A DNA stretch of 64,000 bases from Candidatus Saccharimonadota bacterium (GTDB lineage Bacteria > Patescibacteriota > Saccharimonadia > Saccharimonadales > UBA4665). A program made the position numbers and the translations under genes. The stretch is taken from the NCBI GenBank assembly GCA_013289705.1, contig JABCZM010000008.1, positions 1 to 64,000 of the forward strand, in the 5' to 3' direction. The notes under the pieces were generated by a model. That model did no database searches and was not told where the DNA came from. It was given only the letters and a program-made list of their open reading frames with translations. Numbering within the stretch: the first letter of the stretch is position 1; each line of letters starts with the position of its first letter. Positions 53,460-61,408 of the stretch are shown here, piece by piece.

Positions 53460-54116
53460 ATGAGCGTGACTTCATACATATTTGACTCTAATGCAACTGT
53501 CGCGGTAGCGACGATTATTACAGGTCTCGCAGCATTTTTTGTCTACCGGAGGCAGCGTAGGGATGCTAAGCGAGACGCAGCGAACACGGTATTGATGGAA
53601 ATTAAGAGCGCCGAGCGCAAGCTGATAGCCATTAAAGACAGGGCCGCACGAGACAAGATGCTGCCTGAGAACGAGTTCGTAATGAGATCTGAGAGTTGGA
53701 GTCGCTACAAGTACCTCTTCATCAGCGACCTTGACCGGGATGACTGGGACTCAATATCCGAGTTCTACTACAACTGTCAGCTGTACGATGAAATTCTGCG
53801 CAAGAATGGTGACGCGTTCGGGAAAAATGAAGAACAGATCCGATCCACTGGACATCGCTTACTGGAGATTGCGGCTGGATCGATGATAGATGAAATCATT
53901 GACAATCCAACAGTTGAGGCGGCAGCAACTGCCAAATACAACCAGCGTGCTGCGCTAGTAAACGACTTGTATCTCAGTTCCAGGGTTCACAAGGCGCTCT
54001 ACACGCCGCAAAAGTACTACGAAGATGGCCAGTTCTTCTTGGATGCCCTACCTACTGATATTTCCCAGAAATCTCCCGGTGCCATACTAAAGCATATCGC
54101 CAGACTTGACGACTGA
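53460..54116 (+). CDS. unknown single-span membrane protein
   Basis: 218 residues. One transmembrane helix near the N-terminus (ATVAVATIITGLAAFFVYRR) followed by a basic stop-transfer segment and a long helical, charged cytoplasmic part. Proteins of this shape occur in defence and phage-related islands, but I cannot assign a family. Confidence 0.6.
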   Translation: MSVTSYIFDSNATVAVATIITGLAAFFVYRRQRRDAKRDAANTVLMEIKSAERKLIAIKDRAARDKMLPENEFVMRSESWSRYKYLFISDLDRDDWDSISEFYYNCQLYDEILRKNGDAFGKNEEQIRSTGHRLLEIAAGSMIDEIIDNPTVEAAATAKYNQRAALVNDLYLSSRVHKALYTPQKYYEDGQFFLDALPTDISQKSPGAILKHIARLDD

Positions 54117-54289
54117 GGTTGTCATTAGCACAACGCCACCAGTACATGCGGTCTGGGCTCCACAGAGGTCGCCAACGCAGTCTTCCAGCCCAAAAACGTG
54201 TACCGGTCGGCAGTGACCTTGAGAGGATTAAAACTCTCTGACAGAGGTCAATGATCACGGACACGACGAGCGTCGAGTACCGGTGCAAG
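54117..54289. other. non-coding or decayed segment
   Basis: 173 bases with no intact gene. One minus frame (ending at a TAA near 54125) reads LKVTADRYTFLGWKTALAT and looks like a decayed GC-richer gene end; GTACCGGT occurs twice. Confidence 0.3.
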
Positions 54290-54319
54290 AAAAAGGTCAC
54301 GATCTAGCTGTCGTGACCT
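54290..54319 (-). terminator. terminator after tRNA-Leu
   Basis: Perfect 9-bp stem AGGTCACGA/TCGTGACCT with an 8-base loop, followed on the minus strand by TTTTTC. It ends the rsmD-tRNA transcript. Confidence 0.88.
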
Positions 54320-54348
54320 CTGTTACCTATATACCCCTAATATACCAA

Positions 54349-54432
54349 TGGTGCGCGAGAGAGGACTTGAACCTCCATGCCTTACGGCACTGGCTCCTAA
54401 AACCAGCGTGTCTACCATTCCACCACTCGCGC
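54349..54432 (-). tRNA. tRNA-Leu (anticodon TAG)
   Basis: 84 bases on the minus strand. Acceptor GCGCGAG pairs with CTCGCGC, and A plus encoded CCA follow. Anticodon loop TTTAGGA gives TAG, reading CTA and CTG codons. A long variable arm (GCC-GTAA-GGC) marks a class II tRNA; GGTTCAAGTCC is the T-arm. It follows rsmD and is the only tRNA in the window. Confidence 0.96.
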
Positions 54433-54456
54433 GGAATAAGTTTAACTCGATGTATT

Positions 54457-54990
54457 TTACTGGGTTTTGCGGTAAAACACCAGCTGCGCATTACCAAATC
54501 TTTTGGTGTCGATGTGTTCGACGCCTTCGAAGGGGCGGATTGGTTCGCTGCTAGGCCACGATACTACGAAGAGGCCGCCAGGTTTTGTTTGCTGGGACAG
54601 TTTTTGTAACAGATCGGGGCGAATGTCGTTGTAGGGTGGATCGGCCAGAACTAGATCGAACGTTTTGTGCTGGTTATTGCGGGTCCAGCCACCGACATTT
54701 TTGCGCAGTACCATGATGCCTGTTTCAATGCCTAATTTTGCCACGTTGGCAACAATGGTTTCGTAAGCTTCCTTGTCAATATCAATCGCCACGACGTTAC
54801 TGGCACCCCTGCTAATTGCCTCAAAACTGAGCGCGCCGCTACCAGCGAACGCATCCAAAACAGTTAAGCCATGAACATCACCCAATGCATTGAACAAGGC
54901 ACCAATGTTTTTACTGGCCATGGGGTGGGTACGATGACCACCAGGGCTATCAAAAATCCGACCACCAAGTGTTCCGGCTATAATTCTCAT
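54457..54990 (-). CDS. rsmD: 16S rRNA (guanine966-N2)-methyltransferase
   Basis: 177 residues. MRIIAGTLGGRIFDSP, SAM-binding VLDAFAGSGALSFEA and the catalytic DPPY in LADPPYND are RsmD. It methylates G966 near the P site. Confidence 0.92.
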   Translation of the reverse strand: MRIIAGTLGGRIFDSPGGHRTHPMASKNIGALFNALGDVHGLTVLDAFAGSGALSFEAISRGASNVVAIDIDKEAYETIVANVAKLGIETGIMVLRKNVGGWTRNNQHKTFDLVLADPPYNDIRPDLLQKLSQQTKPGGLFVVSWPSSEPIRPFEGVEHIDTKRFGNAQLVFYRKTQ

Positions 54991-55099
54991 AACGTATTTA
55001 ATCGATGATGTGCAATACTCATAACCCTAGCTTAGCAAACACTGCCCCTTGCCGGAAATGAGCTTTACAAAGATTACCTCGTTCGTCAAACTAACCACC

Positions 55100-55819
55100 A
55101 TGACTGTTATAAATTGTGGACATCGCGGAGCATCGGCCAGCTTTCCAGAGAACACAATTATCGCCTTCAAACAAGCGCTGCGTATGGGTGCAAGTTCGGT
55201 AGAGCTCGATGTACGTCTCTGTAAAACCGGTGAACTGCTGGTCGTCCACGATAAAAATCTAAAACTATCGATCAATGGCCAAAAGGAGCTTTCTAAATTA
55301 GAGTTTTCAGAGCTTCAAACGGCTATCCAGGAGGGGCGGCTAGCCACCTTGGAACTAGTACTGACAGAGCTCCAGGGCCAATATAAAGGCGTAAATCCCA
55401 TTATTTATATTGAACTCAAGGGCGCCCAAGGAGCTATTGCAACAGCAGTTGCCGATGTGATTGCAGCATATTGTTCAGATCATCGTTATAAGATGAATGA
55501 GCTTCGGGTCATTGGGTTTAATCGTAAACATCTAAGAATGATTCACGAGCTCCTGCCGGAAAGCATCACTGGCCTTTCGTGCTTTCCGTTACCCTTCTTT
55601 TACCACCTTACTGTTTGGAGGGCTAAGCGTTGCCAAGCGTCCGGTATAAACCCCTACTATACACTTATAACGACCAGGCTCGTGCAGCTAGCTCACAAAA
55701 ATGGCCTTGCGGTGAACGCTTGGCCGGTCAACAGCGGCCGTGCAATGGACAGACTTATTGTATCCAATGTTGACTGTATAATGACAGATTTTCCGGATCT
55801 ACTACAGCAAAAACTGTAA
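55100..55819 (+). CDS. glpQ: glycerophosphodiester phosphodiesterase
   Basis: 239 residues from MTVINCGHRGASASFPENT; an ATG 51 bases earlier has no support. The catalytic HRGA with PENT, ELDVRLCKTGELLVVHD (Glu, Asp, His) and the C-terminal NAWPVN are the GDPD family. Releases glycerol phosphate from lipid head groups, useful to a lipid scavenger. No signal peptide. Confidence 0.88.
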   Translation: MTVINCGHRGASASFPENTIIAFKQALRMGASSVELDVRLCKTGELLVVHDKNLKLSINGQKELSKLEFSELQTAIQEGRLATLELVLTELQGQYKGVNPIIYIELKGAQGAIATAVADVIAAYCSDHRYKMNELRVIGFNRKHLRMIHELLPESITGLSCFPLPFFYHLTVWRAKRCQASGINPYYTLITTRLVQLAHKNGLAVNAWPVNSGRAMDRLIVSNVDCIMTDFPDLLQQKL

Positions 55820-55837
55820 AAACTCTGGGTTAGTGGC

Positions 55838-56686
55838 CTAGACAGCCCTCTGTTGATGACTTTTAAGTGCTTTCTTTGCGTCCATGACCGCACCATACCA
55901 AGCAAGCGTTACGGTATTTACGATCAGTGGCATGAGTTCTTTTCGGGCCTGTTTTGCAAGCTTTGGGGTCCAGCCAGATTTGTAGAAACTCTCGTACATA
56001 TCTAAGTTAGCAATCTGACAAGCTCGCTTTTTAAACAGCTCTGGGAGTCCATTCTGACGGAGTTCAAGAAGCTCAACATCGGTTGGCACGCCTCTCCTGA
56101 AACGTAACGGTGAAACCATAACCGCAATGCCCATTTCAAAGGCGACATGCGTGGTCAACAACCCTTTATCACCCCACATTTTCCAGTTGTTGCCTAACCG
56201 TTCGGCGATTGTGTCACCGTGCATGAATACCTTTTCTTTAATACTTGTCCGCGTGTCTATGCCCTGCCCACTACGGAGCTTTAAAAGCTCTTTTTCGTAT
56301 GGATAATGATGGGCCGGTGTTAAACCGTCGACAAGAGCATGGGCTAACCAAGCCGCCTCAAACGCCGCCCGTGTTTGATTGTGCTCGCGCAGAGCCTCGA
56401 CAAGCAACTTGTAATGGTAATCGATGACTGTCAGCAACTTTTTATCATCTGGATCGCGAGGGTCGTAAAAGTGCCATGGCTCATCTTGTCCGGGGGCCTT
56501 TCGCTTAATGCCATCCGGCCCGTTCTGACCTTCAAATTTAGTCATCTGATTGACCGACGGAAAGTAGTAGCCAGAACCTTCAAAGAGACCAGCAAGGTGC
56601 CTTCTAGAGACTCTATTAATTTTTTGGTGCGCGCCGAACCAAGCATCAAAATATTTTAGAGGAGTTAAAGTGGTTCCAGAATACAT
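55838..56686 (-). CDS. unknown 282-residue protein, possible zinc-dependent hydrolase fold
   Basis: Not firmly recognised. Histidine- and aspartate-bearing helices WHFYDP, WLAHALVDGLTPAHHYPYE and FMHGD recall the P1 nuclease/phospholipase C metal site, but the family cannot be confirmed by eye. Two bases from recG in the same direction. Confidence 0.5.
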   Translation of the reverse strand: MYSGTTLTPLKYFDAWFGAHQKINRVSRRHLAGLFEGSGYYFPSVNQMTKFEGQNGPDGIKRKAPGQDEPWHFYDPRDPDDKKLLTVIDYHYKLLVEALREHNQTRAAFEAAWLAHALVDGLTPAHHYPYEKELLKLRSGQGIDTRTSIKEKVFMHGDTIAERLGNNWKMWGDKGLLTTHVAFEMGIAVMVSPLRFRRGVPTDVELLELRQNGLPELFKKRACQIANLDMYESFYKSGWTPKLAKQARKELMPLIVNTVTLAWYGAVMDAKKALKSHQQRAV

Positions 56687-56688
56687 AT

Positions 56689-58728
56689 TTAATTTAAGTT
56701 CGTCACGGCTTGCAACCGCCGAACGTTTGCTTGTAACTGAGGATAGTGTAGCAAATTTTCACCCCTGTCGATAGTGGCCTGGGCGGCAGCGCGGGCTTCG
56801 GCTATTAGTTTTACGTCTGTTAACTTGGCAATCCTTAGGTCTAACTGACCGTGCTGTTCGCGGCCATAAATTGCGCCTGGACCGCGCAGCTCAAGATCCA
56901 ACTCGGCAAGCTTGAAGCCGTCACTACTACGCTCCAGAGCCCTGAGTCGCTTGCTGGGTGCCGTAGAGTCACTCATCATCAAGTAGCAGTAGCCTTGGTC
57001 TTTACCTCGTCCAACGCGGCCACGTAATTGGTGCATCTGAGCCAAACCAAAGCGCTCGGCAGCTTCAATCAGCATAATCGTCGCGTTTGAGACATCAACA
57101 CCTACTTCAATGACGGTGGTAGAAACTAGGATATCAAGCTTGTGGTCGACAAATTGCTGCATGACTTCGTTTTTCTCGTCAGGCTTCATTTTGCCGTGTA
57201 GCAAGCCAATTTTCCGGTGTTTGAAGTCACGTGTGCTGAAGTCTTCGTAGATTTTTTCGGCAGAGTTAACGGCTAGCATAGTTGATTCAGTAATTAGTGG
57301 GCAAACCACGAACATTTGGCGGCCAGCAGACAATTCGGCATCGATTTTTTGATAGAGCTGGGCCCGTGAGTTTGGCGACACAATTTCGGTAATGATGGTT
57401 TGGCGGCCAGGCGGCTTCACGTCCAGTACCGATATATCAAGCTCGCCGTATAGTGTTAATGCCAGACTTCGCGGTATAGGCGTGGCCGTCAGACTGAGTA
57501 CATGCGGCATGTGGCCGGCTTTGGCCTGTAACGATTTACGCTGATCAACCCCAAAGCGGTGTTGTTCGTCGATGATGATTAGTTCCAAGCCACGCATATC
57601 GACCGACTCCTGAATCAGTGCATTGGTACCAACCATCAAACGAATTTTACCGGCTGCGATCTGTTCGCGGGCAGTTGTTTTTTGCTTGGCGCTCATGCCG
57701 CCCACCAGCAAACCAACCTGATCGGCAAAACCGAGTGGCTCCAGCAGCTTATAAAGCGTATCAGCGTGCTGACGGGCCAGCAACTCCGTGGGAGCCATCA
57801 GTGCCACCTGGTGCCCGTGGTGCAACACCATGACTGCCGCCATGGCAGCCACCACCGTTTTTCCAGAGCCAACGTCACCCTCGACCAAGCGGTTCATGGG
57901 CTGTGATTTTTGCATATCTAGGAAAATTCGCCAGACGACTTTGCGCTGGGCGTTGGTTAGGTCAAATGGCATACTGCCGACAAAATCCTTGGCAATTACC
58001 TCGGTGAATGGCACTGGTGGAGCATGTTTGGCCATCAGTTCGTTTTTGTTGAGCAGGCTCGCCAGACTTAATTCAAACACTTCTTCGAATCCAAGGCGAC
58101 GCCGAGCAGTTTCGAGCTGCTGGCTAGTTTCGGGAAAATGAATCGCTTTGATAGCTTCGGCTCGGCTCAACAACGCATGATCTGTTACGAGCCATGCGGG
58201 CACTGTTTCGGGTAACTGTTCAATCGCGGCAATTTCTTGTTTGAGTGCGTTGCGAATCAACCGCGAATTGAGGCCTTTTGTTTCGCGGTAAATTGGCACA
58301 ATCCGAGCGGTGTTAATCGGGAATTCGCTCGATAGCTCGGTTGAGGGATTTTGGATAGCAAAATGCTGGTGGCTGAGCTCAAAATTGCCTGAAATAAAAT
58401 AGTTTTGGTCGCGTTTCATACCCAGTTCACGATATGGCTGATTGAACCAGACTAACCGGGTGCTCCCCGTATCATCTGTCGCTACTGCCTCTGTTATGTG
58501 CATGCCACGGCGGACATATCGCCCTTTGATACTCGTAATTCTAGCCTCAATCGTCACAGGACCCGGTTTGGTAAGTTTTTTGATTGGTGTTATTTGCGAA
58601 TAATCGTCGTAGCGACGTGGGTAATAATTAATTAAATCGGCAACGGTTTTAAGCCCAAGTATGGTGAATTTGGCTGCTACCGCTGGCCCAACACCTTTAA
58701 TCTCCGTTAATGGACGTTCAAAACTCAT
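56689..58728 (-). CDS. recG: ATP-dependent DNA helicase RecG
   Basis: 679 residues. N-terminal wedge domain, then superfamily 2 helicase: Walker A GDVGSGKTVVAA, DEQH box IIIDEQHRFGV, TATPIPRSLALT, and LRGRVGRG in motif VI. It remodels stalled forks. The ATG is 6 bases past a TATACT, so possibly leaderless. Confidence 0.95.
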   Translation of the reverse strand: MSFERPLTEIKGVGPAVAAKFTILGLKTVADLINYYPRRYDDYSQITPIKKLTKPGPVTIEARITSIKGRYVRRGMHITEAVATDDTGSTRLVWFNQPYRELGMKRDQNYFISGNFELSHQHFAIQNPSTELSSEFPINTARIVPIYRETKGLNSRLIRNALKQEIAAIEQLPETVPAWLVTDHALLSRAEAIKAIHFPETSQQLETARRRLGFEEVFELSLASLLNKNELMAKHAPPVPFTEVIAKDFVGSMPFDLTNAQRKVVWRIFLDMQKSQPMNRLVEGDVGSGKTVVAAMAAVMVLHHGHQVALMAPTELLARQHADTLYKLLEPLGFADQVGLLVGGMSAKQKTTAREQIAAGKIRLMVGTNALIQESVDMRGLELIIIDEQHRFGVDQRKSLQAKAGHMPHVLSLTATPIPRSLALTLYGELDISVLDVKPPGRQTIITEIVSPNSRAQLYQKIDAELSAGRQMFVVCPLITESTMLAVNSAEKIYEDFSTRDFKHRKIGLLHGKMKPDEKNEVMQQFVDHKLDILVSTTVIEVGVDVSNATIMLIEAAERFGLAQMHQLRGRVGRGKDQGYCYLMMSDSTAPSKRLRALERSSDGFKLAELDLELRGPGAIYGREQHGQLDLRIAKLTDVKLIAEARAAAQATIDRGENLLHYPQLQANVRRLQAVTNLN

Positions 58729-58745
58729 AAAAACAGTATAGCCTG

Positions 58746-59072
58746 TTATTGTTTGCTGGCTTGTGTTTGCCTTATTTTTAATTGGTGGTCAAGCTTGGCA
58801 AGTACTACCGCCGATGCTGCTGCCATAATAATACCGCCAGCCATAATAAATTCTCCAATGTCACGCCCCCTTGCCAGTGCGTCAAACTGCTTCGTCAGTG
58901 CTCGATCACAGCTTGAACTAGAGGTACTAGCAGTGAAACATGGTTCGCCAGCTATGCCATAGATGCCAAGGAAATTTTTCATCCAAATGCCAGCCCCGAT
59001 AGCAAAGCAAACACAGCCGAGCACCAGCACAGTTAACACCAGTTTCTGGGCCATAGTCTTTTTGCGCTTCAT
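58746..59072 (-). CDS. small two-span membrane protein
   Basis: 108 residues. Two hydrophobic helices (LVLTVLVLGCVCFAIGAGIW and IMAGGIIMAAASAVVLA) flank an outside loop with two cysteines that could form a disulphide. Function unknown. Confidence 0.55.
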   Translation of the reverse strand: MKRKKTMAQKLVLTVLVLGCVCFAIGAGIWMKNFLGIYGIAGEPCFTASTSSSSCDRALTKQFDALARGRDIGEFIMAGGIIMAAASAVVLAKLDHQLKIRQTQASKQ

Positions 59073-59074
59073 TA

Positions 59075-59878
59075 CTATTTAGATTTTTTGACCAAAAAGA
59101 AGATGCTTGGGCCAAAATACATGCCGGCAAATGGGCGTTGCATGGCTTTTTCGACGGCAAGCATAACGCCCTGCGGCAGATTCTTCTTTAGTGTTGTGCT
59201 ACGCAGATTAGAAACCGACAAGACACGCTCAACCTCAAGTCCGGCATGTTGCAGCTGTCGTATAACTGTTTTTGGATTGTGGTTTACGAACGGTATTTCT
59301 TCTTTTGTTTGGTGCGCCTTTGAGCGAATATCAACAGGTTTGGTTGGCATTTTTTTGGCACGCAATATGTGCTTAAGGCGGTTGCGGGCGTGTGCATAGT
59401 TGGCAAACTCCATCAAGAAATAGCCGTCAGGAGCGAGCACACGGGCAATTTCCTGAAATTCGGCGTTAGGATCTGGAATGTGGTGCAAAATCCGCACGAT
59501 GGTAATCAGATCTACAGAGCCGTCTGCAAAATCCAAGTTTGCAGCCTGCATGAGTTTACGGTCAATTTCTGGATGATCGATCAGGAATTCTTTGCCGATA
59601 TCCAACTGTTGACGTGACGGATCGGTGAGCGTCACTTTGTCAGCGTAGTTTTCGAGAAAAATACACAAACGTCCATAACCACCGCCAATATCGACGGCGT
59701 GGCGGAAGTGCTTGTCTTTTAGTAGACGCGAAATAGCGATCTTTTCGGCTGCGTCTTCGTAGTCTCTTCCTTGCCAGTAGTGCAAATAGTTGTGCTTGGG
59801 GTCGTTGTACTGATCGGCTTTGCGATGGGATGTTTTTGCTGAAGTAACTGGAGCGGCGACTTGTTTGGTTTGAGGCAT
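59075..59878 (-). CDS. SAM-dependent class I methyltransferase
   Basis: 267 residues. Motif I AVDIGGGYGRL, then LTDPSRQQLDIG and post-I motifs; ILHHIPDPNAEFQEIARVLAPDGYFLME is typical of small-molecule methyltransferases. The substrate is unknown. Confidence 0.78.
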   Translation of the reverse strand: MPQTKQVAAPVTSAKTSHRKADQYNDPKHNYLHYWQGRDYEDAAEKIAISRLLKDKHFRHAVDIGGGYGRLCIFLENYADKVTLTDPSRQQLDIGKEFLIDHPEIDRKLMQAANLDFADGSVDLITIVRILHHIPDPNAEFQEIARVLAPDGYFLMEFANYAHARNRLKHILRAKKMPTKPVDIRSKAHQTKEEIPFVNHNPKTVIRQLQHAGLEVERVLSVSNLRSTTLKKNLPQGVMLAVEKAMQRPFAGMYFGPSIFFLVKKSK

Positions 59879-59897
59879 AATGTTCTCAGTATACCAG

Positions 59898-61148
59898 CTA
59901 AACCTGCACTTCGACCAGTGCTGAGTCTTTAAAGGCCTTGCCGCGACGCAACAGCAACCGGCCGTTTTGAAAGTCAGCTGCTTCGAAATTGCTGCGGTTT
60001 AGTTTTTGGCCGTTGACAGCGATAGCATTACCATCAATAAGACGTCGGGCTTCGGTGTTGGAGCTCGCCAAACCGGCAGAAACCAAGGCTTCGATAACGG
60101 AACCCGTGTTGGAAGTTTGGACAACGGGTATTTCATTGCTGATGATTGCAAGGACTTCGGGTTCGATCGCGTTTACTGCGGTTTCACCAGTTAAAACATT
60201 GGTCGCAACGCGGGCCAACTCTGCTGCTTTTGATCCGTGGACAAGCTCAGTCACTTCATGCGCCAGGCATCTCTGAGCTGCTCGTTTACTGGGATCCGCC
60301 ATCTGTTCGGTCATAACGTGGCTAATTTTGTCTGGGCTTAAGGTTGTGTAGACCTTAAGGTAATCTTCGACACCGGCATCGTCGCAGTTAATCCAGAACT
60401 GATAGAACTGAGTTGGGCTTGTCTTGGCTGAGTCTAGCCAGACAGCACCGTCTTCGCTTTTGCCAAACTTGACTCCTGTGGTTTTGTTGACGATGAGTGG
60501 CGTCGACCAAACATGGGTTTCGGCACCATCGATCCTTCGAATCAGATCAACTCCGGCCAGGCTATTACCCCACTGGTCAGCACCACACAGCTGCAGTGTT
60601 ACACCTTTGTCGCGGTACAGTTGCAAGAAATCGTAACCCTGCATTAATGAGTAGCTAAACTCGGCGTAGCTAATACCCGTGCCTTCTTCGCCCAATCTGC
60701 TTTGCACGAATTCGCGGCCCAGCATCTGACGCATTGGCACGTGTTTGCCAACTTCACGCAAAAACGTCAAGTAACCCATGTCTTTAAACCAATCGTAGTT
60801 ATCAACGATTTCGAAGTCCTTACCGGCAAAGATCGTTCGGTATTGGGCGCCGATGGCCGCTTTATTGTGCGCAACGTTATCGAGCGACTGAAGTGTGCGT
60901 TCTTGTTTTTTGCCATCCGGATCACCAATCATCCCTGTTGCACCACCAACGAGCAGGTACGCTTTATGACCGTGGTCGATAAAATGACGTACCATCATGG
61001 CTGCCGCAAGATTGCCAATGGTCATGGAGTCGGCACTAGGGTCAACGCCAAAGTAGAATGCAATCGTTGGGCCGTCGAGGGCCGTAATATCTTTGTAAGT
61101 TGTTTGGTTGACGAAGCCTCGCCAGGTTAGTTCTTCTGAAAGTGTCAT
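59898..61148 (-). CDS. tyrS: tyrosyl-tRNA synthetase
   Basis: 416 residues, class I. KFGKS in VKFGKSEDGAVW is the KMSKS loop, and an S4 domain (RRLIDGNAIAVNG) closes the protein. The HIGH motif is degenerate: DPSADSMTIGNL reads TIGN at 43-46. Confidence 0.93.
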   Translation of the reverse strand: MTLSEELTWRGFVNQTTYKDITALDGPTIAFYFGVDPSADSMTIGNLAAAMMVRHFIDHGHKAYLLVGGATGMIGDPDGKKQERTLQSLDNVAHNKAAIGAQYRTIFAGKDFEIVDNYDWFKDMGYLTFLREVGKHVPMRQMLGREFVQSRLGEEGTGISYAEFSYSLMQGYDFLQLYRDKGVTLQLCGADQWGNSLAGVDLIRRIDGAETHVWSTPLIVNKTTGVKFGKSEDGAVWLDSAKTSPTQFYQFWINCDDAGVEDYLKVYTTLSPDKISHVMTEQMADPSKRAAQRCLAHEVTELVHGSKAAELARVATNVLTGETAVNAIEPEVLAIISNEIPVVQTSNTGSVIEALVSAGLASSNTEARRLIDGNAIAVNGQKLNRSNFEAADFQNGRLLLRRGKAFKDSALVEVQV

Positions 61149-61183
61149 ATAAAGCAGTCCCTCGTAAATAGTATTATTTAAAT

Positions 61184-61249
61184 TTATATGTCGAGTTTCG
61201 AGGATCTACGATACCGATATTGATGTAGTAGTACGTGTTTTGTGCTCAT
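61184..61249 (-). CDS. possible Tyr-rich leader peptide upstream of tyrS
   Basis: A 21-codon ORF beginning MSTKHV with Tyr-Arg-Tyr-Arg at 11-14. A TATACT lies 10 bases ahead. It would match the leader logic of the aromatic operon, but no terminator with T-tract is seen between it and tyrS, so this is speculative. Confidence 0.35.
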   Translation of the reverse strand: MSTKHVLLHQYRYRRSSKLDI

Positions 61250-61362
61250 CTTAAGCACCAGTATAACGCATGGGAACTTTGGCGCATAGCCACCGAAAGG
61301 CACAGCTGAGCAACGACTGAGAAAGCATGAACTTTTTGTCTATTGTGCCGCGAGAATTTTGC

Positions 61363-61368
61363 TATAAT
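61363..61368 (+). promoter_or_regulatory. promoter of the penicillin-binding protein
   Basis: Extended -10 TGCTATAAT with a poor -35, 40 bases ahead of the ATG. Confidence 0.65.
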
Positions 61369-61408
61369 ACCTGGCAGACATTCTTATGAGGGGAAACATA
61401 CACAGTTA

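Noticed and set aside
54052-54300. 82-residue minus ORF near the tRNA
   Set aside because: It overlaps the end of the plus-strand gene and a terminator, and has no coding character.
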